From: Saprospiraceae bacterium
GTDB lineage: Bacteria; Bacteroidota; Bacteroidia; Chitinophagales; Saprospiraceae
Direction: 5' to 3'
Length of the DNA stretch: 64,000 nt
Assembly (NCBI GenBank): GCA_028285545.1
Contig: JANQPA010000102.1
Location: forward strand, 81,227-145,226
The notes below the pieces were generated by a model. It saw only the letters and a list, made by a program, of their open reading frames with translations. It had not been told where the DNA came from and ran no database searches. Positions within the stretch are counted from its first letter, which is position 1; the number at the start of each line of letters is the position of its first letter. Of the stretch, positions 1 through 8,377 are shown piece after piece. The position numbers and the translations under genes are program-made.

Positions 1-603
1 GATATATTCATTCTTGATTTCTGGATTATAATGATGACGGAAATTCTCTGGGTAGTAATATTTGTTGCTATTGAAGTAATTAATTTGGTCAAATTGAACT
101 TGGTCCTGAAGGAGAGGGTTATTTGGCTTAATCATTTTGCTGGAATCAAATGCAGTACTTACTAAAATTTTAATATCATTTCCTTCAAATTTAGCTCCAC
201 TATTTTCGCCGATTGAAAAAGCACAATGTTGCCAAAAGCGAATACTATCCCCCTGGGAGATCGGGTTTACTTTAAGGGGGGTATTTTCATCATTACTAAA
301 TATTGCGTAAGGGGCAATGGGTGAAAATAAATCTGATAGAACGGATTGGAGCTCATTATCGGATTTAGGACTTTTTACTTGTTGGATGCCATATACTAAA
401 AAAGCATCCCAATTAAAATCTTCAGTCCTTGCATTGGGGTAGAAGAATCGTACATATCCGAAGGACTTTGCAAAAGCACTCAGGTTTTTAACTTCTTGAT
501 TGGAAGTATTCTCAAGATTAGATTGAGCATTTAGTTGGAGAAACCCAAAAGTGAGCGTTAGCATTGCAAAAATTGCAAATACGCTTGGTATTAATCCTTT
601 CAT
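1..603 (-). CDS. S41-type peptidase-like secreted protein, N-terminal part (runs off the window)
   Basis: This is an open frame of 201 codons from an ATG at 603 that leaves the window at base 1, so only the N-terminus is seen. The first ~25 residues form a signal peptide (MKGLIPSVFAIFAML, then a hydrophobic core and LNAQS). Next comes a segment of the type NLSAFAKSFGYVRFFYPN. It matches the helical prodomain-like start of many Bacteroidota S41 (C-terminal-processing protease-like) proteins, which typically read 'AKLYGYVRYFHPS'. The catalytic PDZ/S41 core would lie outside the window and cannot be confirmed. It is probably exported and lies downstream of the decayed toxin-antitoxin locus on the same strand. 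Confidence 0.7.
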   Translation of the reverse strand, partial: MKGLIPSVFAIFAMLTLTFGFLQLNAQSNLENTSNQEVKNLSAFAKSFGYVRFFYPNARTEDFNWDAFLVYGIQQVKSPKSDNELQSVLSDLFSPIAPYAIFSNDENTPLKVNPISQGDSIRFWQHCAFSIGENSGAKFEGNDIKILVSTAFDSSKMIKPNNPLLQDQVQFDQINYFNSNKYYYPENFRHHYNPEIKNEYI

Positions 604-681
604 AATATTTTTTAATAACAGTCTTGTTAATTACTATTCCACTTGTATGGGCTCCTATGGGGATGCTTTTTATTTTTTTAA

Positions 682-937
682 TCACTCCTCTTCTTGAGAA
701 GTATTTTGTTTAGATTGAAGTAATTGTTTTTTAAACTCTTCAACTGAAAGTAAAATAACTTTTGGAAAATCGATATCCTTCAATACTCAGAAATGTTTGT
801 CATTTGAAACAAGTTATTTTGCATTTGAAGCGACTGCGCAATCCACAAATTTGTTATCAATCAGGGTCTTCTGCGATTAGATTCCATTTGAAGAACCTTG
901 TAATCAATTCAACATTTGTATCTAGTACAATGCGCAT
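682..937 (-). pseudogene. PIN-domain toxin, broken by internal deletion and stops
   Basis: Reading the minus strand from the ATG at 937 gives MRIVLDTNVELI, the first-aspartate motif of a PIN-domain ribonuclease toxin. The frame stops after 26 codons (IAEDPD, then a stop). In another phase the typical C-terminal half follows: NKFVDCAVASNAK, then F-VSNDKHF, a stop, then LKDIDFPKVILLSVEEFKKQ. The centre of the domain is missing, so the gene has lost roughly half its length and carries at least two frame breaks. It starts 9 bases after the end of the antitoxin gene, as expected for a TA operon. An active toxin is very unlikely. A sequencing error could explain one break but not the missing centre. 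Confidence 0.75.
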
Positions 938-946
938 TTGGAATAC

Positions 947-1165
947 TTAGTTGTTGGGATTATATGAGGTGCGGTTGTGGGAATTCAACATTTCTTCCAT
1001 GTCTTCATTTGACCATTTCTTTTCCTCCCACATTTCATCAGCCATTAGAGTTACTTTTTTTGCTAAATATTTAACAATTAACCTTTTAATTGCTAATAGA
1101 TCTGTCTCTTCCAAATCTCTAGTAAACAATTTAAGGATTTCTAACTGAAGATCATTTAATGGCAT
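947..1165 (-). CDS. Antitoxin-like small protein of a PIN toxin pair
   Basis: This 72-residue protein begins MPLNDLQLEILKLFTRDLEE and contains a helical segment 'LLAIKRLIVKYLAKKVTLMADEMWEEKKWSNEDMEEML'. That pattern, a helix ending in a 'DEMWEEKGWSNEDM'-like motif, is what I recognise from short antitoxins placed directly upstream of PIN toxins in Bacteroidota and Cyanobacteria. It precedes the decayed PIN gene on the same strand by only 9 bases. The reading frame is intact while its partner is not, so it may be a leftover or may neutralise a related toxin elsewhere. The antitoxin role is inferred from context and motif. Confidence 0.65.
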   Translation of the reverse strand: MPLNDLQLEILKLFTRDLEETDLLAIKRLIVKYLAKKVTLMADEMWEEKKWSNEDMEEMLNSHNRTSYNPNN

Positions 1166-1423
1166 TTGTATGGAGGATCTTCCCCTCTTTTTCTTTTTTT
1201 ATTTACTAACAGGTATAATTCAAATTTAGTTCTTTTTTGATGAAACGTCTCATAAATGATAAGGAATACTTGAAAGAACCAAACAAGACCCTATGCAGTG
1301 ACTCATTTCTAAAGCTTCAATGTTTGTAGTTTCAATTGAGTTCTTTATCGATAAGCTCATTAATTAATTTAGCACGCCTTTCCAAAGATTTTGCAGTCTG
1401 GAATATTGCGCCTGCATAAAAAG

Positions 1424-2878
1424 TTAATATCCCTCAGGCTTCACAAAACCCTTGGTAAATTTGGAAACTAATTTTGCAAAATGTATCAATTTTGGTTCAC
1501 TCCAATAAGCACCGACTACCTGAACTCCTATCGGTAAACCTTCTTCTCCAATTCCAAGCGGTATATTAATGCCAGGATGTCCGCTTGCATTAAAACAGGC
1601 TAAATAAGGCCAAGTATAGTTTGCGTAAATGAGCTTTTTATTATCATAAATTATGGGAGTTCCAATTTTACAACGCTTAAAAGCAGGGCCATAACTAATT
1701 GGGCAAACCAACAAATCAAATTTGTCAAAGAACTGTTCCCATTCACTCACAATACCAGCTCTGATTCCCATGGTCTCTGAGTAATCAATAAAACTATTCT
1801 TAAACCCTTTATTCAACTCTCGCTGGAATTTATCCATTCCTTTTAACAAACCGTTTTTCAATTGCATTTTCATGAATGGTTTGATAAACCATGGTACATC
1901 TTGCGAGATCAATTGAGAGAATAACCTCACAAAAAGCGAAAGTGAACGCTCATGCAGATCTCCGGCAGGTCCAGAATTTTCCGTTTTGCAATTATTCTTT
2001 GTGAGTAGATCAATAAAGTCATGAATTACAGATTTGGTTTGAGCGCTTGTTTCATAACCAGGCCAACCATCCACCCAAGCTACTTTATAATCACTTAATG
2101 ATTTGTCTTCTGCATTTTGCCATTCGATTCTTGGGATATTTCTATCACTCTTGTGTGGTCCTCGAATTATTTTCCACATCAGTTCAAGGTCTTCTGGATT
2201 TCGCGCCATAGGGCCCGCTTGGGCCATGTGAAAAGCAAAGCCTCGTGCTCCCTTTGGTTTTGGAACTACTCCATGCCCAGGAACAGTATTCTCTGTGGGT
2301 TTCATTCCATAGAGACCGCAATAATTGGCAGGATTTCGAATAGATCCTCCGAAATCCCCACCTAATTCAATTGGAGTCATACCAGAGGCAAGAGCAGCGG
2401 ATGATCCACCACTACTACCGCCTGGTGAATATTCAATATTGTAAGGGTTTTTACATTCAGGATAAATGTCACCAGAGATCTGATAATCGGTTAGATTTTT
2501 TGGCACATTGGTTTTACCTAAAATGATTGCTCCGGCATTTTTTAGTCTTTTAACAACTTCTGCATCTTCAGGTGCTTCCCAATCTTTTAACATTTTGAAG
2601 TTTAAGGTAGATTTTGTGCCCTTAAGCCAAAATTGTTCTTTTACGGTCATCGGCACACCATGAATAGGGCCCCTTAATTTGCCAAGTTGGACCTCTTTAT
2701 CACATTCAGCAGCAATTTCAAGTGCTTCTTCTTCAAGGGATAAAACAACTGCATTTAATTCAGGATTGTATTGTTTGATCCTAGAAAGATGTTCTTTCAC
2801 AATATCGGTTGAAGTCGCTTTTCCGGTCTTTATAAGTTGTGCAAGTTCTATAGCCGACTTATAAATATATTTATTCAT
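1424..2878 (-). CDS. Amidase signature family hydrolase
   Basis: This 484-residue protein has the amidase-signature fold and probably hydrolyses a carboxylic amide. The Ser-cisSer-Lys triad is visible: Lys80 in GVPMTVKEQ, cis-Ser155 in SPGGSSGGSSAA and the nucleophile Ser179 in GGDFGGSIRNPANYCG. The last motif is closer to the FAAH-like branch of stand-alone amidases than to GatA of the tRNA amidotransferase, and no gatB or gatC is nearby. There is no signal peptide, so it should act in the cytoplasm. The C-terminus keeps the usual GHPGINIPLG and LPIGVQVVG segments, so the gene looks complete. The substrate cannot be told from sequence. A GC-rich hairpin lies just upstream at 2915-2937. Confidence 0.88.
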   Translation of the reverse strand: MNKYIYKSAIELAQLIKTGKATSTDIVKEHLSRIKQYNPELNAVVLSLEEEALEIAAECDKEVQLGKLRGPIHGVPMTVKEQFWLKGTKSTLNFKMLKDWEAPEDAEVVKRLKNAGAIILGKTNVPKNLTDYQISGDIYPECKNPYNIEYSPGGSSGGSSAALASGMTPIELGGDFGGSIRNPANYCGLYGMKPTENTVPGHGVVPKPKGARGFAFHMAQAGPMARNPEDLELMWKIIRGPHKSDRNIPRIEWQNAEDKSLSDYKVAWVDGWPGYETSAQTKSVIHDFIDLLTKNNCKTENSGPAGDLHERSLSLFVRLFSQLISQDVPWFIKPFMKMQLKNGLLKGMDKFQRELNKGFKNSFIDYSETMGIRAGIVSEWEQFFDKFDLLVCPISYGPAFKRCKIGTPIIYDNKKLIYANYTWPYLACFNASGHPGINIPLGIGEEGLPIGVQVVGAYWSEPKLIHFAKLVSKFTKGFVKPEGY

Positions 2879-2914
2879 GGTTTTGTGATTTTTGCAAAAG
2901 GCTCCGACAAATGA

Positions 2915-2937
2915 CGTGCCGCTTAAACAGCGGCACG
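2915..2937. terminator. GC-rich hairpin between the DUF6090 gene and the amidase gene
   Basis: Nine-base arms (cgtgccgct / agcggcacg) flank a five-base loop. It sits 89 bases past the stop of the DUF6090 gene and 37 bases before the amidase start. It lacks a clear T-run on either side, so termination is possible but not proven. Confidence 0.4.
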
Positions 2938-3025
2938 AACATTTTATGCTTTGCTGGTGGTCGTTCTTATATTATCTATATATGTTTATTTTCTTCGACC
3001 AATGCTAATTAAAAAAATTTAATTC

Positions 3026-4111
3026 TTAGTCTAACTTTTCGAATCTGTAAAAGCCATTATTAATATCAAGGCTTATCCTATATTCCCCCTTCTTCAATTT
3101 AATGTTAGGGCTGTCTTGGAAACCAACGCCAATTGGATAACTCATTTTCGGGTAGTAAGTTCCCCAATTTATTGTCCACGAATCATTAGCTCTAAATTTT
3201 ACTTCGCCATCTGATAGATTGGTTACTAATGTATAAATCCCATTCTGGTCCTTATCCTCCATGTCTATGTCCTTTTCCCAGCCAGCTTTTGTTGCTGATC
3301 CCAATATGCCTACCGATTGAATTGCGTTGGATCCAATAATGACTGGTGGGAAGGATCCGCTGAGTTCGTTATTTAACAAATCCAGTATAAAATGATTGGC
3401 TGCGATCAAGCCAATTATCCAATCTAAATTAGATTCGTTTTTTTCTTGAATAAGGTCGATCAGTCTCAGCAAATTTGTATACTTCGCTTTTGAGTGCTTT
3501 TTAAATACAGTTTCCAAGCTTTGATCTCCATTTTGATTGTTCCTTATTTCTGAATTGACCAATTCCTCAAATAATAGATCTATTACATGAGCTTTTTTAA
3601 TTCTGTTGCGATCAATACTTTTTTCTACATTAACCTGTTCAAAATCATATAATCGGACAAGACTGGATCTCAAGGTGTCATTTGAAATTTTCTCAAATCC
3701 AGAATTTATAAGAGCATTATATGCTCCTTTTCGAGTCTCTAAAGAAATGTTATTCCCGTTCATAAGGAAATCAGAATAAGTCGCAAATAAAGAATCAATG
3801 TTAGCATCATTGGAATTTATGAGCATTTGACCTGCAAACTCGGAGCATTTTATCCATCCACTTATGTTTTTAACATAATTGATATCATTAACTAGATCAT
3901 TTCGCACATCCCGCAACATCTTTAGCTCAAATGATCTGTCATTTTTACTTTGATTAGCATTATTTATTTGAAGGGCAATTAAAATTCCAATTACGACAAG
4001 GAGTATTTCTCCTATGGCATAAATCAGATACCTACCTGCCGGCGAGGCAGGTTTTCTAATTTTATTTTCCGAGAGTAGTTTTTGTCTTATTTTTCTGAAG
4101 AATTTTAGCAT
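3026..4111 (-). CDS. DUF6090 family membrane-anchored protein
   Basis: This 361-residue protein opens with MLKFFRKIRQKLLSENK and then YAIGEILLVVIGILIALQINN, a single membrane helix with the sequence hallmark of DUF6090 proteins, which are abundant and often tandem in marine Bacteroidota. Their function is unknown to me. The rest (to residue ~361) would be an external, largely helical domain followed by a beta-rich tail with NGIYTLVTNL and GEYRISLDI. Between the basic N-terminus and the membrane helix lies PASPAGRY, encoded by a DNA palindrome (4034-4052) that many family members lack. The gene stands alone on its strand, with 249 bases between it and the CHAT-STAND gene. Confidence 0.85.
   Translation of the reverse strand: MLKFFRKIRQKLLSENKIRKPASPAGRYLIYAIGEILLVVIGILIALQINNANQSKNDRSFELKMLRDVRNDLVNDINYVKNISGWIKCSEFAGQMLINSNDANIDSLFATYSDFLMNGNNISLETRKGAYNALINSGFEKISNDTLRSSLVRLYDFEQVNVEKSIDRNRIKKAHVIDLLFEELVNSEIRNNQNGDQSLETVFKKHSKAKYTNLLRLIDLIQEKNESNLDWIIGLIAANHFILDLLNNELSGSFPPVIIGSNAIQSVGILGSATKAGWEKDIDMEDKDQNGIYTLVTNLSDGEVKFRANDSWTINWGTYYPKMSYPIGVGFQDSPNIKLKKGEYRISLDINNGFYRFEKLD
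4034..4052. repeat. Palindromic repeat inside a coding sequence
   Basis: The arms acctgcc and ggcaggt surround the loop ggcga. Read on the minus strand it keeps the frame and encodes PASPAGR within the DUF6090 protein. A related but degenerate word (gcccacc / ggcgggc) occurs in the intergenic space at 34814-34830. Confidence 0.7.
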
Positions 4112-4360
4112 GGTTTTTCATTTTGTTCGTTCTAATGACCACCAACGACACGACTATGCACCGGACCACAGCACAGCAAGGCTAATCAGTATAGACGATG
4201 CTACGTTTCTTCTTTCCATTTTCCTTAGTAAAAAATATGGAAAATACTTTCTCATTTTTTTTACTGTATCTTGGCAATTCTAACTGTGGCTTGATTCCCT
4301 TGTTTTGAAACAAAGTCCGGCTTGTGAAGAGTTGAGAAAATCCTTACATAGAGCCTCCTT

Positions 4361-7300
4361 TCAGTGTTTCATTAATCTGGTTGTATTCTCAATTTCTTTC
4401 AGAATTTCTAAAATTGAGTGTGATAAACGTAACTTGCCTCTATCATACTCTTCAAAAGAAAGACTACTATTGAACTTGCTATTCTCTAGTCTTTTATTTT
4501 GAGCAAATAGTAGCAATATTCTGTCCTTATAATTAGAGTTTTCGCTTAATTCAAGTAATGTAAACAAGGCTTGATTAATGTTACTATTTTCAATACTATT
4601 TAGAACTTTTTGTCTTTTCCGAATAAACAACTCATTTTCATTTATTTCTTTTGCTCTATAAATTTTTGATAGGAGGGAGATAAGGTTTTGTATTTTTTTT
4701 ACCAATCGAACAAACAATTTCTCATTCCCATTTTCCTTAATCGGTTCAGTTGAAACACTTTCTATCTTGGTAGACTCTAAAGTTGAAATTATAGTTATCA
4801 AAGAATGTGAAATTTGATTTAAGTATACATCATATTCCGATGAATTCTTATCATTGAATACCAATAGTAGTTTTCGTTTATTTATTAGCTCCAGCTTCAA
4901 TGAAAAAACTCTTAGTGAAATAAAATTCTCTTTATCTCGAAATGGAATTACGTTTATCAATTTAAAAATCACTTTTCCTAATTGGTCTTTTTGAACAAGC
5001 TCGTATAGTTCCTTAAAGTCAATTTTTTCTCCACTTTTTACATGAGGAATTAATTCTAATTTATCCTGTATTGTCTCAGAATAGATTTCTAATAATGAAT
5101 GCCAAACTTGACTAATTTCCAAGTAAAACCCTTCAAAGCTTAATATCCCCTTTCTATCATTTTCAATTAGTTCCTTGTGTTTATTTAATAGTAAAATAAC
5201 TCTATTGTATATTTCAGAGTCCCTTTCTTTATAAAATTCACTAAAGATTGACAAGGCCAATTTAAAATCTCCAGAATTTAGAATATTTTCAAATGTATTT
5301 AATAGATCATCCTTAATTCCCTTATCTACTCTTTCACAAATGTCAATTATTTTGGAAACAATAAAATTTCTTTTTGATCCAAATTGTTTAGTTGTATATT
5401 TCCCTGCTCTATATTCATTCAAGAGACTTTTATACGCCACCTCAATTACTGCAATTTCTTCATACAAATTCTTGTTAATAGATTCAAGGTAATCAGATAA
5501 GATTCTAATGGCCTCATCAATTTTTCCATTTTGAATAATATCTTTTGTTGCCAAGCCCAAGTGTTTTTTAACGCTTTCATTCAACAATTTTTGATCTTGA
5601 ACTGATAAAAAACTCCTACCTTTATTCCCTAATAGTATTATCATCAACTCCTTAGAAGAAACAGGTAAATCATTTTTTACTTTATCAAACATAATTCTTC
5701 TCGCCTGTTGACCTGGCTTATTGGAGTATTCAAATCTTTCCTTAATCAAAGGAGAAAGTGTATCATGACTTAGTTTAAACGAATTTTCATTAGGTTTTGA
5801 CAGAAGGTAGAATTCTACACATTTTTCTAAAAAACCTTCTAATACATCTTTTCTATGGGAATAATCTGATTCTAATTCCTGGATAGTTCGTGTTGCTGCA
5901 GTAACAAGCGGTGTCGTATGATAATATAGAATATCTATTGCTAATCCAGACTCCACCACTTCACGGTTAAAGATAGAAAGCTTTCCCAGCTGCTGATTTA
6001 AAAAATCCTTTAGCAGTATTCCTCCTTTTTTCAATTCTTGATAATCGATAATTTTGAATTTCACTTCATTAGTTTCTCTATTGTTTTCTTTTGCTTTATC
6101 CCACAATTTCGATAGTAGAATTTGTAATACTGGCGCAATTGCACTTTTTTTATCTTCTAGCAAGTCATCAGCTATTATATCGACCAAGCTTCCATCATTC
6201 CCAGACTCTAAAGCAAGCTTATATTTAATATATAATTTTTCATTTTTTGTAATACCTTCAATTACTTCTAGTATCCCTTTCCTACTTAGAGGGGTTAAAA
6301 ACAATTCGGAAAAGGGAATATTATATCTAATAAAATACTGTTCTATATCAGGATGATATTCTTTTCGGTATGAAAAAATGAATCGAGATTTTCTATCTTT
6401 CTGATTACACAATTGGTCTATGGCTTTTGCTAAATTATCCAATTCATCAAAACCAGAGATTGAATTGTCGCTATTCAAAGGTTTTGTTATTGCTTCTTCG
6501 ACTTGATCTAAAATAAATACATAGGGCCGATCAGATAGCACCTCAATCTCGTCTAATATTTGTAATAGATTTTTACCACTATCTATGCATCCTTTTTCTT
6601 CAAAAATTTGGTTAATAGCGGCCGAAAGAGTTCCTAATAACTCTTTTTCCTCTCCTCTTCTTAAGTACTTTACTATGAAATCATTTTCTAATCTCGGGAA
6701 TAAACCAGCACTTAATAAAGAAGATTTTCCTACGCCAGATTCCCCATAGTAAAGTATAACAGGATCGGGGCCTTTGATTTGATTATAAAGGGAGCGAATT
6801 TCTCTCCCTCTACCAAAAAAAATTCCAGCAAACTCCCTCTTATAATATTGTAAATGGACAAACGGTTTTTTAGGTAAGTATTTTGATTGATAGTATTTTG
6901 CCGGAATATCCGGAATTCCGAATAGCGGATTGTTGCTTTCACTCGGCAAGTTCCATTTTAGAATGGAACTTGCGCCTCTAGAGAGGTAGAGGTTCCAAGG
7001 AAATTCTTCTTTTTCATATTTGTCTTGAAGGTAAAGGTTTCGAAAGTCTCCACTCTCATTTTCTGCTAAAATCATGCTTTCAGCATCCATCCACGCTCTC
7101 TCGATATCAATCCCCTGTGCCAGTGCAGAATAGAATCTGACGCTTAATTGGGTTGCCACATAATCATTTATGATACTAGATGTCCCAATTACTATTGGGA
7201 TCTTACTTTTTATTAGATCTCGTGCTTGTAACTCAGTAGAACAACCATTAAGGAATACTAATTTTAAGCTTTTTTCTTGAGAAAATATTTTTGTAAGACC

Positions 7301-7603
7301 TTTGGAATTAACTTTAAACACTCCTTTTTCCAGAGTTTCAACTAAAAGTTGATATGAATTAGCATGACCAGCATAATGAAAAATAGAAATTCTATTTCGG
7401 TAGTATTTATCCTGAAAAACATCAACAATTTGTTTCAGAGTTACATTTGCTCTCTGTACTAATTCACATAATCCCTCGTTAATTGCCGGCGTGAGGACTT
7501 CTCTAATTCGAGTTTGTTCTTTTGATAAATTTCTTAAATAATCTGTTTTAGATTCATAATTATTAGCAAAAGTGGTAAATATTACAGGGATATCAGGTTT
7601 CAT
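4361..7603 (-). CDS. CHAT protease / nSTAND NTPase with four C-terminal EAD-like repeats
   Basis: This is a single 1080-residue protein. Residues ~1-215 form a CHAT (caspase HetF associated with TPRs) domain, with the putative catalytic His80 in FHYAGHAN and Cys121 in FLNGCSTE. Residues ~260-630 are a STAND-type P-loop NTPase: FGRGREIRSL precedes the Walker A GESGVGKSS (287-295), Walker B is YVFILDQVEE (Asp366), and a winged-helix-like part ends near LSHDTLSPLIKERF. Residues ~687-1074 hold four copies of an ~80-residue helical unit resembling effector-associated domains. The last copy has the pattern 'NQALFTLLELSEN…NKRLENSKF…LSFEEYDR'. Proteins of this build act in prokaryotic conflict or cell-suicide systems (CHAT-STAND, Avs-like), where the NTPase oligomerises and switches on the protease. 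That role is inferred here. There is no WD40 or TPR sensor and no obvious partner gene. The gene is visibly AT-rich and lies beside a group II intron remnant. Confidence 0.85.
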   Translation of the reverse strand: MKPDIPVIFTTFANNYESKTDYLRNLSKEQTRIREVLTPAINEGLCELVQRANVTLKQIVDVFQDKYYRNRISIFHYAGHANSYQLLVETLEKGVFKVNSKGLTKIFSQEKSLKLVFLNGCSTELQARDLIKSKIPIVIGTSSIINDYVATQLSVRFYSALAQGIDIERAWMDAESMILAENESGDFRNLYLQDKYEKEEFPWNLYLSRGASSILKWNLPSESNNPLFGIPDIPAKYYQSKYLPKKPFVHLQYYKREFAGIFFGRGREIRSLYNQIKGPDPVILYYGESGVGKSSLLSAGLFPRLENDFIVKYLRRGEEKELLGTLSAAINQIFEEKGCIDSGKNLLQILDEIEVLSDRPYVFILDQVEEAITKPLNSDNSISGFDELDNLAKAIDQLCNQKDRKSRFIFSYRKEYHPDIEQYFIRYNIPFSELFLTPLSRKGILEVIEGITKNEKLYIKYKLALESGNDGSLVDIIADDLLEDKKSAIAPVLQILLSKLWDKAKENNRETNEVKFKIIDYQELKKGGILLKDFLNQQLGKLSIFNREVVESGLAIDILYYHTTPLVTAATRTIQELESDYSHRKDVLEGFLEKCVEFYLLSKPNENSFKLSHDTLSPLIKERFEYSNKPGQQARRIMFDKVKNDLPVSSKELMIILLGNKGRSFLSVQDQKLLNESVKKHLGLATKDIIQNGKIDEAIRILSDYLESINKNLYEEIAVIEVAYKSLLNEYRAGKYTTKQFGSKRNFIVSKIIDICERVDKGIKDDLLNTFENILNSGDFKLALSIFSEFYKERDSEIYNRVILLLNKHKELIENDRKGILSFEGFYLEISQVWHSLLEIYSETIQDKLELIPHVKSGEKIDFKELYELVQKDQLGKVIFKLINVIPFRDKENFISLRVFSLKLELINKRKLLLVFNDKNSSEYDVYLNQISHSLITIISTLESTKIESVSTEPIKENGNEKLFVRLVKKIQNLISLLSKIYRAKEINENELFIRKRQKVLNSIENSNINQALFTLLELSENSNYKDRILLLFAQNKRLENSKFNSSLSFEEYDRGKLRLSHSILEILKEIENTTRLMKH

Positions 7604-7670
7604 TTCTACGTTTATTCGCAGTATTATTTAAGAATAAGAAATTCTAAAGTTGGATATACACGTTTAAGAC

Positions 7671-7678
7671 CAAAAATA
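7671..7678 (-). promoter_or_regulatory. Putative -7 element of the CHAT-STAND gene
   Basis: The minus strand reads TATTTTTG, which fits the Bacteroidota TAnnTTTG -7 consensus, 67 bases before the ATG at 7603. No convincing -33 TTTG is seen at the usual ~19-base distance, so the call is tentative. Confidence 0.4.
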
Positions 7679-7789
7679 TAATAAATTCATCGACTTTTGA
7701 CACATGACGCTTTGTGCAAATGCGGTAGGTACCACATCTGAATCCTTCGAGGCTTAAGCGCTCTAATGAATCAGTGGCAGCTATCGACG

Positions 7790-8365
7790 TTTTGCACATT
7801 GGGTATGCCTAGCATGGGCATCTTTTCATCTAACGAAAGATAGGTGATTAATCTAGAGGGTGCAAGTCCTTTATGGGCAGAGGTAACACCCTGAATCCTT
7901 AGCAAGTCGCAAAGCCTGCCCCGTAAAATGGTGAGGGTGGTTTACTGTGAAATAAGCACTGAAGCCCCCCTGTCCGGCTGGCCGGGAAGCGAGACTGCCC
8001 ATACGGGCCCGCACTGGGGCAAAACTCGGTGCTGAGGAACACGAACTGAATAAGAGACTATTAGGTATATCAAGATATTGTCGACATAGACCTCAAGTCA
8101 TTCTTCGACGAGGTGCGACATGACTTATTGCTGAAACTGATCTACAGACTAGTACAAGGGCCGATGACATTAAAATTGATCCGCAGCTTCCTACGGGCTC
8201 CGATACAAATCTGAGGAAAGCTTTACAAAAGGCATAAAGGAGCGCCTCAGGGTTCTCTCGTCAGTCCATTGCTAGCAAATATACTACTCAATGAGTTCGA
8301 TAAAGAGCTAGAAAACCAAGGTCTACGCTATATTCGCTATGCCGATGATTTCAGTATCTACCAAT
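7790..8365 (+). mobile_element. Group II intron remnant (5' ribozyme part plus fragment of its reverse transcriptase)
   Basis: From about 7790 to 8060 the plus strand carries non-coding sequence that I recognise as the 5' ribozyme region of a bacterial group II intron. Its segments include 'agagggtgcaagtcc', 'ccttagcaagtcgcaaag', 'ggtgagggtggtttactgtg' and 'gtccggctggccgggaagcg'. A reverse-transcriptase fragment follows (8080-8360). The N-terminal part of the ORF, the maturase end and the catalytic domains V and VI are all absent, so the element cannot splice or move. The 5' boundary is approximate; the 3' truncation is near 8360, just before the stop of the neighbouring minus-strand gene. 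Confidence 0.75.
8080..8360 (+). pseudogene. Group II intron reverse transcriptase/maturase fragment
   Basis: The reading begins VDIDLKSFFDEVRHDLLLKL and runs to RSFLRAPIQI, where a stop and a frame change occur. It resumes as KLYKRHKGAPQGSLVSPLLANILL and ends with RYIRYADDFSIY. YADD is the catalytic motif of reverse transcriptases, and GAPQGSLVSPLLANI is the conserved RT motif 4. The first ~100 residues, the thumb (domain X) and any endonuclease domain are missing. Nothing here can be functional; it marks an old insertion next to the CHAT-STAND gene. Confidence 0.85.
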
Positions 8366-8377
8366 TGTACGCTGGCT

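Noticed and set aside
762..950. Open frame of 62 codons on the plus strand
   Set aside because: It lies opposite the decayed PIN toxin, has no family pattern, and the minus strand explains the sequence.
1328..1420. Short minus-strand frame ending in LERRAKLINELIDKELN
   Set aside because: It is only about 24 codons with no start codon; it may be a gene remnant but cannot be supported.
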